Shown here in pieces: positions 1 through 9,454 of a stretch of 64,000 nt of DNA (the first letter of the stretch is position 1; every line of letters begins with the position of its first letter). The stretch comes from Bacillus thuringiensis (GTDB lineage: Bacteria > Bacillota > Bacilli > Bacillales > Bacillaceae_G). The translations under genes were made by a program, and so were the position numbers. The stretch lies in the NCBI RefSeq assembly GCF_014932895.1, contig NZ_JACYOF010000001.1, positions 434,001-498,000 on the forward strand. Reading direction: 5' to 3'. A model generated the notes under the pieces. It did no database searches and was not told where the DNA came from. It saw nothing but the letters and a program-made list of their open reading frames with translations.

Positions 1-84
1 TTGGATTCAAGTACATATATGAGCAACCCCTTTATCTAATTTTATCTTTCTATACTCTCATTAACGCATGGTTATGTACACATG

Positions 85-645
85 TCAAGACAACTTATTA
101 CAATAGACAAAGCCAACCTTTTCGTTGACTTTGTCATATGCAATGGCCCCTTTTTCTTTTGCCAATTGCTGAAATGATTTTTTCGATTTCACAATCCATA
201 CTTTCGTTCCAATTGGAATACGATCAAATAAATATTCCACATCGTTTTTCTTCATTCTTATACATCCTTGTGAAATATACTTTCCAATTGAACTCGGTTG
301 GTTTGTTCCATGTATTCCATATTTACTTCCATCAGTTCCTCTTGCATTAAATCCAATCCACCTTGACCCAAGTGGGTTTTTTGGCGACCCACCTGGAATA
401 TCCTTTGCAATGTAATACGGATCCTTTGCTTTCATTACAACATCAAAAGTTCCTTCTGGGGTTAATTCATTCGTTTTCCCTGTCGCTACTGGAAAAACCT
501 TTTGAATCTTTCCATCGTTAATGTAAACTAATTTATTCGTTGCTTTATTTACAATAATAAAAGGATCTCCGGCACGTGGATTATCCCCAAGAGGCCAAAT
601 CGGCGATAAAGAAAGACATAATATGATAGAGAGAAGATACGGCAT
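85..645 (-). CDS. L,D-transpeptidase (YkuD family)
   Basis: A secreted enzyme that would form or modify peptidoglycan cross-links. An N-terminal hydrophobic segment (residues 1-20) looks like a signal peptide or anchor. The YkuD catalytic signature is visible: H112 in GIHGTNQPSSIG, then SQGCIRM with nucleophile C128 and R130. There is no LysM domain, so this is a minimal 186-aa form. It follows yqjA on the same strand after a 16-bp gap. Family assignment is secure from the motif; its exact cross-link and role (vegetative wall or spore cortex) cannot be told from sequence. Confidence 0.9.
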   Translation of the reverse strand: MPYLLSIILCLSLSPIWPLGDNPRAGDPFIIVNKATNKLVYINDGKIQKVFPVATGKTNELTPEGTFDVVMKAKDPYYIAKDIPGGSPKNPLGSRWIGFNARGTDGSKYGIHGTNQPSSIGKYISQGCIRMKKNDVEYLFDRIPIGTKVWIVKSKKSFQQLAKEKGAIAYDKVNEKVGFVYCNKLS

Positions 646-661
646 AGATAATTCCTACCTT

Positions 662-1630
662 CTATATAAGTTCTTTTATATTATCCTTTCCCTTAAAGCG
701 ACTTTTAATGAGTAAATATTGTTCCATTTCATACACAAGTTGAACAAGTTTCGCACGTATCTCAAATTCTTCGCGTGTAGCTGGCAATGGCATGTCTCTA
801 AATAATTCCCTCATTTCTTGAAGCTGCCTTAAGGAAATAACGCCAGTACTCTCAGGGCTAATAGCATTACCAATGTTTTCAACAACATCTGCAATCATGT
901 CAGCTTGTTCATATGTCCACGATAAAGAAGCTGCTAGTGGTATCATTCGCTCTAAAATTTCGAATTGTTGCATACGCATATTAAAATAACGATAGTAATA
1001 ATCATCTTCTCGCATAAATGCATTCTCAAGTTTCTTAAACGATAAATCTCTTGCTTCATTTAACATATTCTCGGTTTCAATGAGTTCTGCTCCACTCCAA
1101 CTACTTTCTCGATTTCGTAAATACACAACCATTTCAAACAAAATCGTTTTAAAATTACTCTCTATTTTGTCCTGATACTCTTTTAGCTTATTTTCACTAC
1201 TCGGCATATACATATTTACTAATAACGCCACGCTAATCCCTATCGTTAATATAGCAATTTCATTTCCAACTATAAGCCATGTAATGTGCTTCAATGAATA
1301 TAGATGCATAACAATAACTGAACTCGTGACAATACCTTCTTGAATTTTAAGCATTACTGCAGTCGGAATAAATGTCAGTAATAATATGCTAATTGCAAGT
1401 GGTGTATAGCCAATCGTTTCAAAAATGCAAAATGCGAATACCATTGATAACACACAAGCTAAAAAACGATGTAACGATACTTGAAGTGATTTACGCTTCG
1501 TATTTTGTACACATAAAATAACTAAAATACCTGCTGAACTATAAAATTCTAATCCTAATAACTGAGCAATAAAAACTGCCGTGCCTGTCCCTATTGCTGT
1601 TTTGACTGTACGATATCCAATTTTAAACAT
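662..1630 (-). CDS. yqjA: YqjA-like aromatic acid exporter family membrane protein
   Basis: 322-aa protein of the ArAE/DUF939 family. The N-terminal half has about four to five hydrophobic segments (residues 5-140); the C-terminal half is soluble and helical. I chose the start MFKIGYRT because AGGAG lies 7 nt upstream; a longer reading frame to 1687 would run into the terminator of the preceding operon. The length matches B. subtilis YqjA, which sits at the same position relative to the transporter genes. The substrate is unknown. Confidence 0.82.
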   Translation of the reverse strand: MFKIGYRTVKTAIGTGTAVFIAQLLGLEFYSSAGILVILCVQNTKRKSLQVSLHRFLACVLSMVFAFCIFETIGYTPLAISILLLTFIPTAVMLKIQEGIVTSSVIVMHLYSLKHITWLIVGNEIAILTIGISVALLVNMYMPSSENKLKEYQDKIESNFKTILFEMVVYLRNRESSWSGAELIETENMLNEARDLSFKKLENAFMREDDYYYRYFNMRMQQFEILERMIPLAASLSWTYEQADMIADVVENIGNAISPESTGVISLRQLQEMRELFRDMPLPATREEFEIRAKLVQLVYEMEQYLLIKSRFKGKDNIKELI

Positions 1631-1671
1631 ATCATTGCTCCTATATGTATAAACGTATTTACAGTTAGTAT

Positions 1672-1703
1672 AAAAAAAGGATGACACAATGTCATCCTTT
1701 TCT
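1672..1703 (-). terminator. Rho-independent terminator of the ABC transporter operon
   Basis: Perfect 12-bp stem (1675-1686 with 1690-1701) with a 3-nt loop, followed on the minus strand by a T-run. It lies between the ATPase gene and yqjA. Confidence 0.9.
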
Positions 1704-1730
1704 ACTTATTATTCACTTAACCTTTACATA

Positions 1731-2453
1731 TTACAATATTTTTTGTAAAAATTGTCGCGCACGTTCACTTTTCGGTGCTGCAAAAAATTCTTCGGGCGCA
1801 CTATCTTCTACAAGCTTTCCTCCGTCCAAGAAAAGAACACGATCTGCCACTTCTTTTGCAAAGCCCATTTCATGTGTAACGATAGCCATCGTCATTCCTG
1901 TCGTAACTAACGATTTCATAACTTCTAACACTTCTTTCACCATCTCTGGATCTAGCGCTGATGTCGGTTCATCAAATAACATAACTTCCGGTTCCATCGC
2001 TAACGCTCTTGCAATTGCTACACGTTGCTTTTGTCCTCCCGAAAGACGATTCGGATACGTATCTTTTTTATCTACTAATCCAACCTTTTCTAAAAGTTTC
2101 TCAGCTTTCTTTTCAGCTTCTTGCTTCGTTACCCCTTTTACATTGATAGGAGCATACGTAATATTTTCTAATACAGTCATATGAGGAAATAAGTGAAAAT
2201 GCTGAAATACCATACCGACATTTTCACGAACATGCATAACATTTGTTTTCGGATTCGTTACTTCTTCCGTTCCAATCCAAATGTGACCATTCGTTGGTGC
2301 TTCTAACATATTCATACAACGTAAAAATGTTGATTTTCCTGATCCAGAAGGCCCTATAATTGCAACTACTTCCCCTTTTTCAATCGTTGTTGTAATTCCT
2401 TTTAATACTTCGTTTTTACCAAATGATTTATGAAGGTTTTCAATTTTAATCAC
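1731..2453 (-). CDS. artR: Amino-acid ABC transporter ATP-binding protein
   Basis: 240-aa polar amino-acid uptake ATPase. Walker [10 protein letters not shown] at residues 34-42, signature LSGGQKQR, Walker [13 protein letters not shown] and the H-loop THEMGF are all present. The start overlaps the permease stop by 8 bp, so the two are translationally coupled. B. subtilis has artPQR (yqiXYZ), an arginine transporter, in this position next to yqiW, which supports the symbol; the substrate itself is inferred. Confidence 0.88.
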   Translation of the reverse strand: MIKIENLHKSFGKNEVLKGITTTIEKGEVVAIIGPSGSGKSTFLRCMNMLEAPTNGHIWIGTEEVTNPKTNVMHVRENVGMVFQHFHLFPHMTVLENITYAPINVKGVTKQEAEKKAEKLLEKVGLVDKKDTYPNRLSGGQKQRVAIARALAMEPEVMLFDEPTSALDPEMVKEVLEVMKSLVTTGMTMAIVTHEMGFAKEVADRVLFLDGGKLVEDSAPEEFFAAPKSERARQFLQKIL

Positions 2454-3105
2454 TTTTCTTCATTCTCCCTTCAATTGCCTTCCCGACCAATGTAAGAATA
2501 ATGACTAACATATAATAAATCAGTCCAACAAAAAGTAATGGTTCAAGATATTTAAATGTCTCACCGCCTACAATGTAAGCACGGCGCATTAAATCAGTCG
2601 CGCCTATTACTGTTACTACAGCTGATTCTTTCGTAAGTGTCGCAAATTCGTTCACAAGCGCTGGTAATATATTTTTTAATGCTTGAGGGAAAATAATATT
2701 TCTCATCATTTTTCCGTACGGTATCCCTAAAGCCATTGCTGCTTCTGTTTGTCCTTTATCAACTGCTTGAATACCAGCACGAATCACTTCTGACATATAT
2801 GCACCTGAATTCAAACTAAAAGCTAGTACAGCCGCTAAAAAAGCTGGTATTTCATAACCAATTATTTGTGGGACACCGAAATAAATAATCATTAATTGCA
2901 ATACAAGTGGTGTACCACGAAAAATTGATGTATAAAAATCTGCTGCTATATTTAATGCTCTTATTCTAGCAATTTTACAAAGTGCTAATAATGTTCCTAA
3001 AATAAATCCTGCTAAAGCTGATACTGCTACAATTTTCAAAGTAACTTCTAAACCTTTTAGTATATACGGTATCGAAGGCGTAATCGCCGAAAAATCTAAG
3101 TTCAT
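2446..3105 (-). CDS. artQ: Amino-acid ABC transporter permease
   Basis: About 219-aa HisM/ArtQ-type permease with five hydrophobic segments and the EAA loop ([22 protein letters not shown]). I place the start at MNLDFSAI because GAGGGG lies about 9 nt upstream; an in-frame start 18 nt earlier is possible. It lies between the binding protein and the ATPase and forms the membrane channel of the importer. Confidence 0.87.
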   Translation of the reverse strand: MNLDFSAITPSIPYILKGLEVTLKIVAVSALAGFILGTLLALCKIARIRALNIAADFYTSIFRGTPLVLQLMIIYFGVPQIIGYEIPAFLAAVLAFSLNSGAYMSEVIRAGIQAVDKGQTEAAMALGIPYGKMMRNIIFPQALKNILPALVNEFATLTKESAVVTVIGATDLMRRAYIVGGETFKYLEPLLFVGLIYYMLVIILTLVGKAIEGRMKKSD

Positions 3106-3141
3106 TCTTTTCATTCCCCTCACAGAAAAGTGAAAGGCAGC

Positions 3142-3921
3142 TTATTTTTCGCTGCCAAACCACTTCTTCACTAATTTATCCATTTCGCCATTTTCTTGCA
3201 TTTTTTTAATTACTTTATTAAATTCAGCTGTTTTATCACTGTTTTTCGGAAGGGCAATTGCTGCTCCAACTTCTTCGGGCGCTTCTTTAATTTCAATTCC
3301 TTGTAAATCTTTCATTTTCTCTAAATAATTTTTAGCAACTGTGTCTTCTATAATTGCAGCATCAAAACGACCAGCTTTAATTTCTTGTACGATTTCTGGT
3401 ATACGGTCACGTCCCTCAACTTTGAAATCTACTTGTTTTTTAAATTCTGCTGCTTTCTCTTCTTGAATAGATCCTGTCTGTACCCCTACTTTTTTCCCTT
3501 TTAAATCCTCTACAGATTTAATGTTAGAATCCTTTTTAGAAACGACCATATTTTTCGCAACAAAATAAATATCTGTAAAATCAACATTATTTTTACGCTC
3601 TGCAGTTGGCGTCATGCCTGCCATTACGAAATCAACTTTTCCTGAACTAAGAGATGCTAATAAACCACCAAAATCCATATCTTTCACTTTCACTTCATAC
3701 CCAAGTTCTTTTCCGATATATTTAGCAACATCAACATCAAAGCCAATAATTTCATCACTCTTTGACGCTTCTACATATTCATAAGGTTTATAATCTGCTG
3801 AAGTTCCCATTACGAGTACTTTCTTATTTCCCTTTGTTTCTTTCGATTCCCCATTACTACAAGCACTGAACATACTGACAATTAAAATAAGTGCAAACGA
3901 TATTGATAATAACTTCTTCAT
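3142..3921 (-). CDS. artP: Amino-acid ABC transporter substrate-binding lipoprotein
   Basis: 259-aa family 3 solute-binding protein. A lipoprotein signal peptide ends in the lipobox FSAC (Cys about residue 21), so it is anchored outside the membrane. The SBP_bac_3 fold is supported by IGFDVDVAKYIGKELGYEVK and by GVQTGSIQEE. It is the first gene of the three-gene importer operon; the AT-rich region upstream (3930-4110) should hold the promoter, possibly with arginine-repressor sites that I could not define. Confidence 0.88.
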   Translation of the reverse strand: MKKLLSISFALILIVSMFSACSNGESKETKGNKKVLVMGTSADYKPYEYVEASKSDEIIGFDVDVAKYIGKELGYEVKVKDMDFGGLLASLSSGKVDFVMAGMTPTAERKNNVDFTDIYFVAKNMVVSKKDSNIKSVEDLKGKKVGVQTGSIQEEKAAEFKKQVDFKVEGRDRIPEIVQEIKAGRFDAAIIEDTVAKNYLEKMKDLQGIEIKEAPEEVGAAIALPKNSDKTAEFNKVIKKMQENGEMDKLVKKWFGSEK

Positions 3922-4118
3922 CTTTCTTCCCCCTAATAATGTATATTTAAAAGTTTAATAGAATATTTATTCGATGTTTGTATTGTATCAGCACTTTCAT
4001 TTTTATGCAATATACAAAATAAAAATAAATTAAATAACAGTATAAATACCGTTCCTTATGTATAAAACATTGCATAAAACAACACAACTATGCATATCCC
4101 ATAAATTTTAATACTAAA

Positions 4119-4162
4119 TAAAAAAGGCGGCACATCCACTTGATTGTGGACGTACCGCCTTT
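4119..4162 (-). terminator. Terminator downstream of brxB
   Basis: Long imperfect stem (AAAAGGCGG pairing with CCGCCTTTT, extended by TCCAC/GTGGA) just after the brxB stop codon, with A- and T-runs on both sides, so it may work in both directions. Confidence 0.85.
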
Positions 4163-4173
4163 TCGCTTATTTT

Positions 4174-4608
4174 TTATAGTTCTTCACAATTCTCTTCGAA
4201 ATACGATTGTAGTTTCGCAATAACTTGCATCGGTTCATGCCCTTCAATTTCATGACGCTCTACCATCGTTACAATTTTCCCATCTTTTAATAAAGCAAAT
4301 GATGGAGAAGAAGGTGGATACCCTTCAAAATATTCACGAGCTCTTGCTGTCGCCTCTTTATCTTGACCTGCAAACACCGTTACAAGATGGTTAGGACGTT
4401 TATCATAATGTACAGAATGTGCAGCAGCAGGACGAGCAATACCACCTGCACAACCACATACAGAGTTTACCATTACAAGTGTTGTTCCATTTCTTTTAAA
4501 CGCTTCTTCTACCGCTTCTGGCGTCGTCAATTCTGTATATCCAGCAGAGACAATCTCTTCACGCGCTTGGCGGACAACATCATTCATAAAAAAGTTAAAA
4601 TTAATCAA
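4174..4608 (-). CDS. brxB: Bacilliredoxin BrxB (YqiW), DUF1094
   Basis: 144-aa thiol-disulfide protein that removes bacillithiol from S-bacillithiolated proteins. The CGC active site is at C51-G-C53 within [13 protein letters not shown]. The sequence closely follows B. subtilis YqiW, which also lies beside the artPQR and bkd genes. The start appears to be TTG, placed behind GGAGGG; an internal ATG seven codons later would drop conserved residues. It has its own terminator and is probably monocistronic. Confidence 0.93.
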   Translation of the reverse strand: MINFNFFMNDVVRQAREEIVSAGYTELTTPEAVEEAFKRNGTTLVMVNSVCGCAGGIARPAAAHSVHYDKRPNHLVTVFAGQDKEATARAREYFEGYPPSSPSFALLKDGKIVTMVERHEIEGHEPMQVIAKLQSYFEENCEEL

Positions 4609-4696
4609 TCTTTTCCCTCCTCTAAATCTACCTATTTGTATCTTACCAGTTAATGTTTATGAAATACAAGTAAGTTTACTTGTATTTAAGCATATA

Positions 4697-4730
4697 AAAA
4701 GGTGTTAGAGCAGGACCCTAACACCTTTCC
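4697..4730 (-). terminator. Terminator of yjdF
   Basis: 11-bp perfect stem (AAAGGTGTTAG with CTAACACCTTT) immediately after the yjdF stop, followed by a T-run on the minus strand. Confidence 0.9.
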
Positions 4731-5138
4731 TTAATGACCACGATGTTTTTGCTTTGCTTTTTGTACTTTAATAAAACGTTTTCTTTGCTTTTCAGCTTCT
4801 CGTTTCTCTTTAGATTGCACTTTCTTTTCTTGTTTATGCAGTTCATAAGATAAACTAATTGCCTCTTGCGCCTTTGTAAAACGTTGTACATTTACTTCTT
4901 TTGCTGCTTGTCGTATGATACGCTTTATATTTTTGGGACGCTGCTTTTCTTTAACTTCCACACCACATCTTGCAAAGTGCTGAAAATAGGCTAATAGTGG
5001 ACCATTCACAAATATAAGCACTTCTTCGTCTGAAGGTTCCGTTCCAAAAATATACCTTGCTCCATACATTTTCCCTTTTTCTTTACATGTAATAATTCCT
5101 ACAAAAAATTGACCATTGTGATATACTGTCAACTCCAT
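4731..5138 (-). CDS. yjdF: YjdF family protein (DUF2992)
   Basis: 135-aa protein beginning MELTVYHNGQFFVG, with a highly basic C-terminal half (many K/R/Q, residues 85-135). The start is fixed by AAGGAGGGG 7 nt upstream; the same reading frame stays open upstream but only because it runs through a structured RNA leader. The biochemical function of the family is not established. Regulation by the upstream yjdF riboswitch is strongly suggested. Confidence 0.88.
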   Translation of the reverse strand: MELTVYHNGQFFVGIITCKEKGKMYGARYIFGTEPSDEEVLIFVNGPLLAYFQHFARCGVEVKEKQRPKNIKRIIRQAAKEVNVQRFTKAQEAISLSYELHKQEKKVQSKEKREAEKQRKRFIKVQKAKQKHRGH

Positions 5139-5154
5139 TGACAGCCCCTCCTTA

Positions 5155-5245
5155 AAAAAATTAGAAATACGGGACATCCCGGAGGGGAAGGTTACTGACA
5201 TGAAATCATGCGTCTGGACTACCAACCAGAGCTGTGTTTTTGTAT
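5155..5245 (-). ncRNA. yjdF-motif riboswitch
   Basis: The leader upstream of yjdF matches the yjdF RNA motif as I remember it: a 5' block with CTCTGGTTGGTAGTCCAGA, an ATGATTTCATGT hairpin, and the CCTCCGGGATGTCCCG block close to the Shine-Dalgarno sequence. The closeness of the last block to the SD suggests control of translation. The family binds azaaromatic compounds. Boundaries are approximate. Confidence 0.85.
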
Positions 5246-5259
5246 TTCTTTCACTATTA

Positions 5260-5724
5260 TTATATCCTTTTTTCCATAATTTTCATATATTCAACAATCA
5301 TTTTTTTATGCGATCCTACAATGTAGTCAGGTAGCTCTGTTACTGGGAAGAACTTAAGCTGGACCGCTTCTTCTTTATTCATAACAAAATTCCCTTCGTA
5401 TTCATCGGTATAATAGGCTGTCGTTACAGATTGAAATTCATCACCGTTTGCTAATTTTGTAAAATAGTTCGTTCCAGAAAATACATTGATTAATCGTAGA
5501 TTTTTCACTTCTATTCCTGTCTCTTCATATACTTCACGGTAAGCTGTTTCTTCTGGTGATTCACCAAGCTCCATTAGCCCGCCAGGCAGTCCCCATTTTC
5601 CATACGGCTCTGTTCGTTGCTGCAATAATACATCTCCATTTTCATTTATAACGAGTACAACAGCACCAACTAAAATTAAAGGGCGATGACCAACTATTTT
5701 TCGTAATTCCTCTACATATCCCAT
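5260..5724 (-). CDS. NUDIX hydrolase (MutT-like)
   Basis: 154-aa hydrolase of nucleoside diphosphate-linked substrates. A complete Nudix box spans residues 49-71 (G49, E55, R63-E64, E67-E68, G70). Start chosen at MGYVEELRK behind AAAGGAGG; the upstream ATG nine codons earlier would place the SD inside the gene. Substrate unknown; the GGLMELGE form is common in ADP-ribose or nucleotide pyrophosphatases. Confidence 0.9.
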   Translation of the reverse strand: MGYVEELRKIVGHRPLILVGAVVLVINENGDVLLQQRTEPYGKWGLPGGLMELGESPEETAYREVYEETGIEVKNLRLINVFSGTNYFTKLANGDEFQSVTTAYYTDEYEGNFVMNKEEAVQLKFFPVTELPDYIVGSHKKMIVEYMKIMEKRI

Positions 5725-5794
5725 CGTATCGCCTCCTTTTTCGTTGTCCACACTATTGTATCATATGTATGAAACGACAAAATGCGTATATTTT

Positions 5795-6499
5795 TCATTT
5801 TTTTAACAAAATATTTATTTTATGTGATTCATCTACTGTAGCTAACATAATGGATTCGATTTCCGCACTCTTCTCTAAAAACTCTTTCGCCCACTCTTCT
5901 GTTTTTCCTAATAAAGCGAGAACGTCCTGCTGAATTCTTCCATCCTTCACTAAAATAAAAGCAACTGGAGACTTTTTTCCCGCCACTTTAAGATCAAACC
6001 GGGAAGCGGCTTCATATTCTGGATACTGAAATATAGAAACAACACCACTCGCTTCCCATAATGCTAATTTAATCGTTTGAATATCGCTCACATTTCGCAT
6101 GCGAAGTTCCGAAAATAAATATTCTGCTGTGATTCTCGCCTTTTTCAAATTGCTAAAATCAATGGAACCATTGTGTATAAGAATAACAGGTGCAGGCTCT
6201 AAAAAGCGTCTCCATCTATCCCATTTCAACATTAAAACAGAGCTTATAATATGAAGTACAACTAATATAAAAGTTGTAATCATTGAACCGAGTAATCCGA
6301 CCTTTTCATCAGATAGCGCATTAGAAATATTCCCACCAAGCAATAACACTAATACAACATCTAAAAAGCGAAGTTGTGCAATAGACCTTTGTCCCATCGC
6401 TTTTGCGACCAAAATTAAAAATATATAAGCGATAATCGCTCGAATAACCCATTCAACATTAGAAAGATGCCGGGTCCCTTCAAAAATATGCATATGCAT
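5795..6499 (-). CDS. DUF421 membrane protein (YetF/YcaP family)
   Basis: About 234 aa, with three N-terminal membrane segments (residues 15-90) and a cytoplasmic C-terminal domain. Hallmarks of the family include RSIAQLRFLDVVLVLLLGG and SELRMRNVSDIQTIKLALWE. The start at MHMHIFEG follows AAGGAGTG. B. cereus-group genomes carry many paralogues, several linked to sporulation or germination; the role of this one cannot be inferred. Confidence 0.85.
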   Translation of the reverse strand: MHMHIFEGTRHLSNVEWVIRAIIAYIFLILVAKAMGQRSIAQLRFLDVVLVLLLGGNISNALSDEKVGLLGSMITTFILVVLHIISSVLMLKWDRWRRFLEPAPVILIHNGSIDFSNLKKARITAEYLFSELRMRNVSDIQTIKLALWEASGVVSIFQYPEYEAASRFDLKVAGKKSPVAFILVKDGRIQQDVLALLGKTEEWAKEFLEKSAEIESIMLATVDESHKINILLKK

Positions 6500-6570
6500 C
6501 AGCTTGCACTCCTTACCCATCCCAAACTGCTAGTCTGTTTTAGTTTGCGACGTTTAAAAGCATATATGTA

Positions 6571-6608
6571 AAAAAAGCTGGTTCGTGTAAAAACGAACCA
6601 GCTTTTTT
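6571..6608 (-). terminator. Terminator of the rodA-like gene
   Basis: Perfect 16-bp stem (AAAAAAGCTGGTTCGT with its complement at 6593-6608). It overlaps the last codons of the rodA-like gene. Confidence 0.92.
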
Positions 6609-7785
6609 ACTTAACTGAAAACATATATTTTTTATACGTTTTCCGTACCGATAGTATAAGCCCCATCATAATCATATTCGAGAATAAGGAACTTCCCCCG
6701 TATGATAAGAAAGGTAATGCAATCCCTTTTACAGGCATTAATCCAACGATCATACCGATGTTTTGGAATATTTGAACCGTTAATATCCCGATTGATCCAG
6801 CACATAATAATGTACCGAATAAATTATCAGCGGAATAACCAATAATAATTGTTCGATATAGAAGTAATAGGAACAAGAACACAACTAACGCAGCTACTAT
6901 AAATCCACCTTCTTCGGCAATGGTAGCGAAAATAAAGTCAGTATGCTTCTCTGGGATATAGACGCTCCCTCCACCGTATCCTTTACCTTCCATTCCTCCA
7001 CTACCTACAGCTAAAATCGATTGCTGCGTTTGATAGCCTTGATCTGTATGTTCAAATGGATCTAACCAACCTAAAATACGTGATTGTTGGTGAGGTTTTA
7101 GTAAAGTAACCAGTTTATTAAAAAAGAAATCTGGGTATCTTACAAATATAAATATTAGTGTAGACACTATTGTCACTGGAATTACTGTACATATCGCAAT
7201 TAATTTCTTTTGAATTCCTGACATGAATAAAATACATGCGATAGCGGCTGCATATAAGAATACCATTCCAGTGTCTGGTTGGCTATATACAACGGCCATA
7301 GGTGGAAGAGATACTAACATAATCTTCCCGACCAATTTTAAATCAGTCTGGAATGTCCGGGCCATATACTGAGCATTATGTTTCACCGCTAAACTTGCAA
7401 CTAGTAGAAGCAATGAAATTTTGAAAAACTCAGACGGCTGGATTTGTCCAACCACCGGAAAAACGAACCATCTTTTTGCACCTAACTTTTCAGGTGTGAA
7501 AGTGGAAACCGGTAGTATTTTCAAAAGAATAAGTGAACCAAACCCAACTATATAAAGTGGCCAAGACAATTTTTGCAATTGATCTAAGTCGATGCTTGCA
7601 ACAAGCAATAACAATACAGCCCCAATTATGTAGTTCAAACCCTGTTTCATAGCAAAGTTTGCATCTCCATACTGTCCGGTTTGCTGACTGCTATATATAG
7701 CGGCTATACTCGTAACACATAATGCACACAAAATTAAAATTAATTTTACATCTAAGCTTTTTAGAAACTCGGTACTTCTTTTCAT
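6607..7785 (-). CDS. RodA/FtsW/SpoVE-family (SEDS) cell-wall polymerase
   Basis: 392-aa polytopic SEDS protein, the glycosyltransferase partner of class B penicillin-binding proteins. Recognisable motifs include KRWFVFPVVGQIQPSEF, HTDFIFATIAEEGGF and LPFLSYGGSS. The start MKRSTEFL follows AGGAGG at 5 nt. The sequence is closer to RodA-type than to FtsW-type, but B. cereus has several paralogues and I do not assign a symbol. An attenuator-like leader lies upstream. Confidence 0.85.
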   Translation of the reverse strand: MKRSTEFLKSLDVKLILILCALCVTSIAAIYSSQQTGQYGDANFAMKQGLNYIIGAVLLLLVASIDLDQLQKLSWPLYIVGFGSLILLKILPVSTFTPEKLGAKRWFVFPVVGQIQPSEFFKISLLLLVASLAVKHNAQYMARTFQTDLKLVGKIMLVSLPPMAVVYSQPDTGMVFLYAAAIACILFMSGIQKKLIAICTVIPVTIVSTLIFIFVRYPDFFFNKLVTLLKPHQQSRILGWLDPFEHTDQGYQTQQSILAVGSGGMEGKGYGGGSVYIPEKHTDFIFATIAEEGGFIVAALVVFLFLLLLYRTIIIGYSADNLFGTLLCAGSIGILTVQIFQNIGMIVGLMPVKGIALPFLSYGGSSLFSNMIMMGLILSVRKTYKKYMFSVK

Positions 7786-7819
7786 GACATCCTCCTGAAA
7801 CATTGTTACGGCAAAATAA

Positions 7820-7924
7820 AAAACCAGGAGTCAACACTCTTCATGTTTTGACGACTGATTACACATTATCTATAAAACACTTATATAGAATAACTCTCTT
7901 TTTCATACAATACAATATATTATA
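7820..7924 (-). promoter_or_regulatory. Leader of the rodA-like gene with promoter, 15-codon ORF and attenuator-like hairpin
   Basis: On the minus strand a TATAAT -10 box (7924-7919) is followed by a 15-codon frame (7906-7859, MKKRVILYKCFIDNV) and an imperfect hairpin with a T6 run (about 7862-7820), 35 nt before the rodA-like start. No SD precedes the short ORF. The layout resembles transcription attenuation, but no known riboswitch is recognised. Confidence 0.45.
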
Positions 7925-8097
7925 CTACAGTTTCGTCAGTAAGATTTGCCAAAAAAATTATTCTTTTCTTATTTTATATCTATATACCATATATCAGCAA
8001 TGTATTTTCGTAAATTCCTAATACATAATCGTTCATTGTAAGATTACTGGGAAAAGTGTTATGCATATAGTAGGATGTAGATGAAGAAATAAGATGA

Positions 8098-8126
8098 TAA
8101 AAAGCTCGCATAAGCGAGCTTTTTAT
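8098..8126 (-). terminator. Terminator of the bkd operon
   Basis: AAAAGCTCGC stem at 8099-8109 pairing with GCGAGCTTTT, directly after the bkdB stop codon. Confidence 0.93.
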
Positions 8127-9439
8127 TAATATACAGATGTATTGTTTTCTGACATGTTTTCTAAGATTTCTTTAACACGCCCTAAGAACTTACCACAAAT
8201 TAAACCATCAAGCACACGGTGATCAAGTGATAAACATAAGTTAACCATGTCACGGGCACCGAACATACCGTTATCCATAATTACTGGGCGTTTTACAATT
8301 GATTCTACTTGTAAAATAGCCGCTTGTGGGTAATTAATAATACCCATAGATTGAACAGAACCGAATGACCCTGTGTTATTAATTGTAAATGTTCCGCCTT
8401 GCATTTCGTCCGCTTTTAACGATTTCGTACGTACTTTTCCTGCAAGTTCTGTAATTTCACGAGCGATACCTTTAATTGTTTTCTCGTCCGCTTGCTTAAT
8501 TACTGGTACAAATAACTCTTCCTCTGTTGCAACAGCGATCGAAAGGTTAATATCTTTCTTCTGAACGATTTTATCGCCCGCCCACATAGAATTAATTTGA
8601 GGATACTCTTTTAACGCTTGTGCTACTGCTTTTACGAAGAAAGCAAAGAACGTTAAGTTAAAGCCTTCACGCTTTTTAAAATCACCTTTAATTGAGTTAC
8701 GGTATGACACAAGGTTTGTCACATCTACTTCAATCATCATCCAAGCATGAGGTGCCTCGTGTTTACTACGTAACATATTTGCTGCAATCGCTTTACGCAC
8801 ACCTGTTACTGGAATCTCGATATCTCCAGGCATTGTCGGCACAGAAACGGGTTTTGCAGCTTCTACTTTTTGCGCTACCGGTGCTGCTTTTGGTGCTTCT
8901 GGACGTGCTTCTACTACTGCTACAGCTTCCTCTTTTTTCGCACCTGCTTGCGGAATGTTTCCAGATTCCACTAGCCTTAAAATATCTTTACGAGTAATAC
9001 GGCCATTTGCTCCCGTACCTTCTACTAAATCTAAATCAACATTATGCTCACCCGCAAGTTTTAGCACAGCTGGTGAAAAACGTGGTTTTCCATCAGTTGG
9101 TTGTTTTGCTTTCGGTGCTTTTTCAGGTGTAGTCACTTCTGCCTTTGGTTCTTCTTTCGTTTTTTCCTCAACAGCTGTTGCTGCTACTTCATCTGCACCT
9201 TCTACTTGAATGACACAAACAACTTCACCTACAGCTAACGTATCACCTTCACCAGCGATTAACTCTTTCACAATACCAGTGAAAGAAGATGGTACTTCTG
9301 CATTTACTTTATCAGTCATTACTTCTGCAAGCGGATCATACTTATTTACGTGATCGCCAACATTAACGAGCCATTTACTAATTGTGCCCTCTGTAACGCT
9401 CTCCCCGAGCTGAGGCATTGTAATATTTTCTACAGCCAT
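8126..9439 (-). CDS. bkdB: Branched-chain alpha-keto acid dehydrogenase E2 (lipoamide acyltransferase)
   Basis: 437-aa E2 core of the BCKDH complex. The lipoyl domain (1-75) carries lipoyl-lysine K44 in TDKVNAE. An Ala/Pro/Lys-rich linker follows, then the peripheral subunit-binding domain (about 118-155, FSPAVLKLAGEHNVDL), a second linker and the catalytic domain ending in HRVLDG. Last gene of the operon, 15 bp after bkdA2. It supplies branched acyl-CoA primers for iso/anteiso fatty acids. Confidence 0.95.
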   Translation of the reverse strand: MAVENITMPQLGESVTEGTISKWLVNVGDHVNKYDPLAEVMTDKVNAEVPSSFTGIVKELIAGEGDTLAVGEVVCVIQVEGADEVAATAVEEKTKEEPKAEVTTPEKAPKAKQPTDGKPRFSPAVLKLAGEHNVDLDLVEGTGANGRITRKDILRLVESGNIPQAGAKKEEAVAVVEARPEAPKAAPVAQKVEAAKPVSVPTMPGDIEIPVTGVRKAIAANMLRSKHEAPHAWMMIEVDVTNLVSYRNSIKGDFKKREGFNLTFFAFFVKAVAQALKEYPQINSMWAGDKIVQKKDINLSIAVATEEELFVPVIKQADEKTIKGIAREITELAGKVRTKSLKADEMQGGTFTINNTGSFGSVQSMGIINYPQAAILQVESIVKRPVIMDNGMFGARDMVNLCLSLDHRVLDGLICGKFLGRVKEILENMSENNTSVY

Positions 9440-9454
9440 GTATAGTCCCCCCGA

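Noticed and set aside
3922-4118. T-box or S-box riboswitch upstream of the amino-acid transporter
   Set aside because: No T-box sequence, specifier stem or SAM-riboswitch core is visible in this short AT-rich leader.
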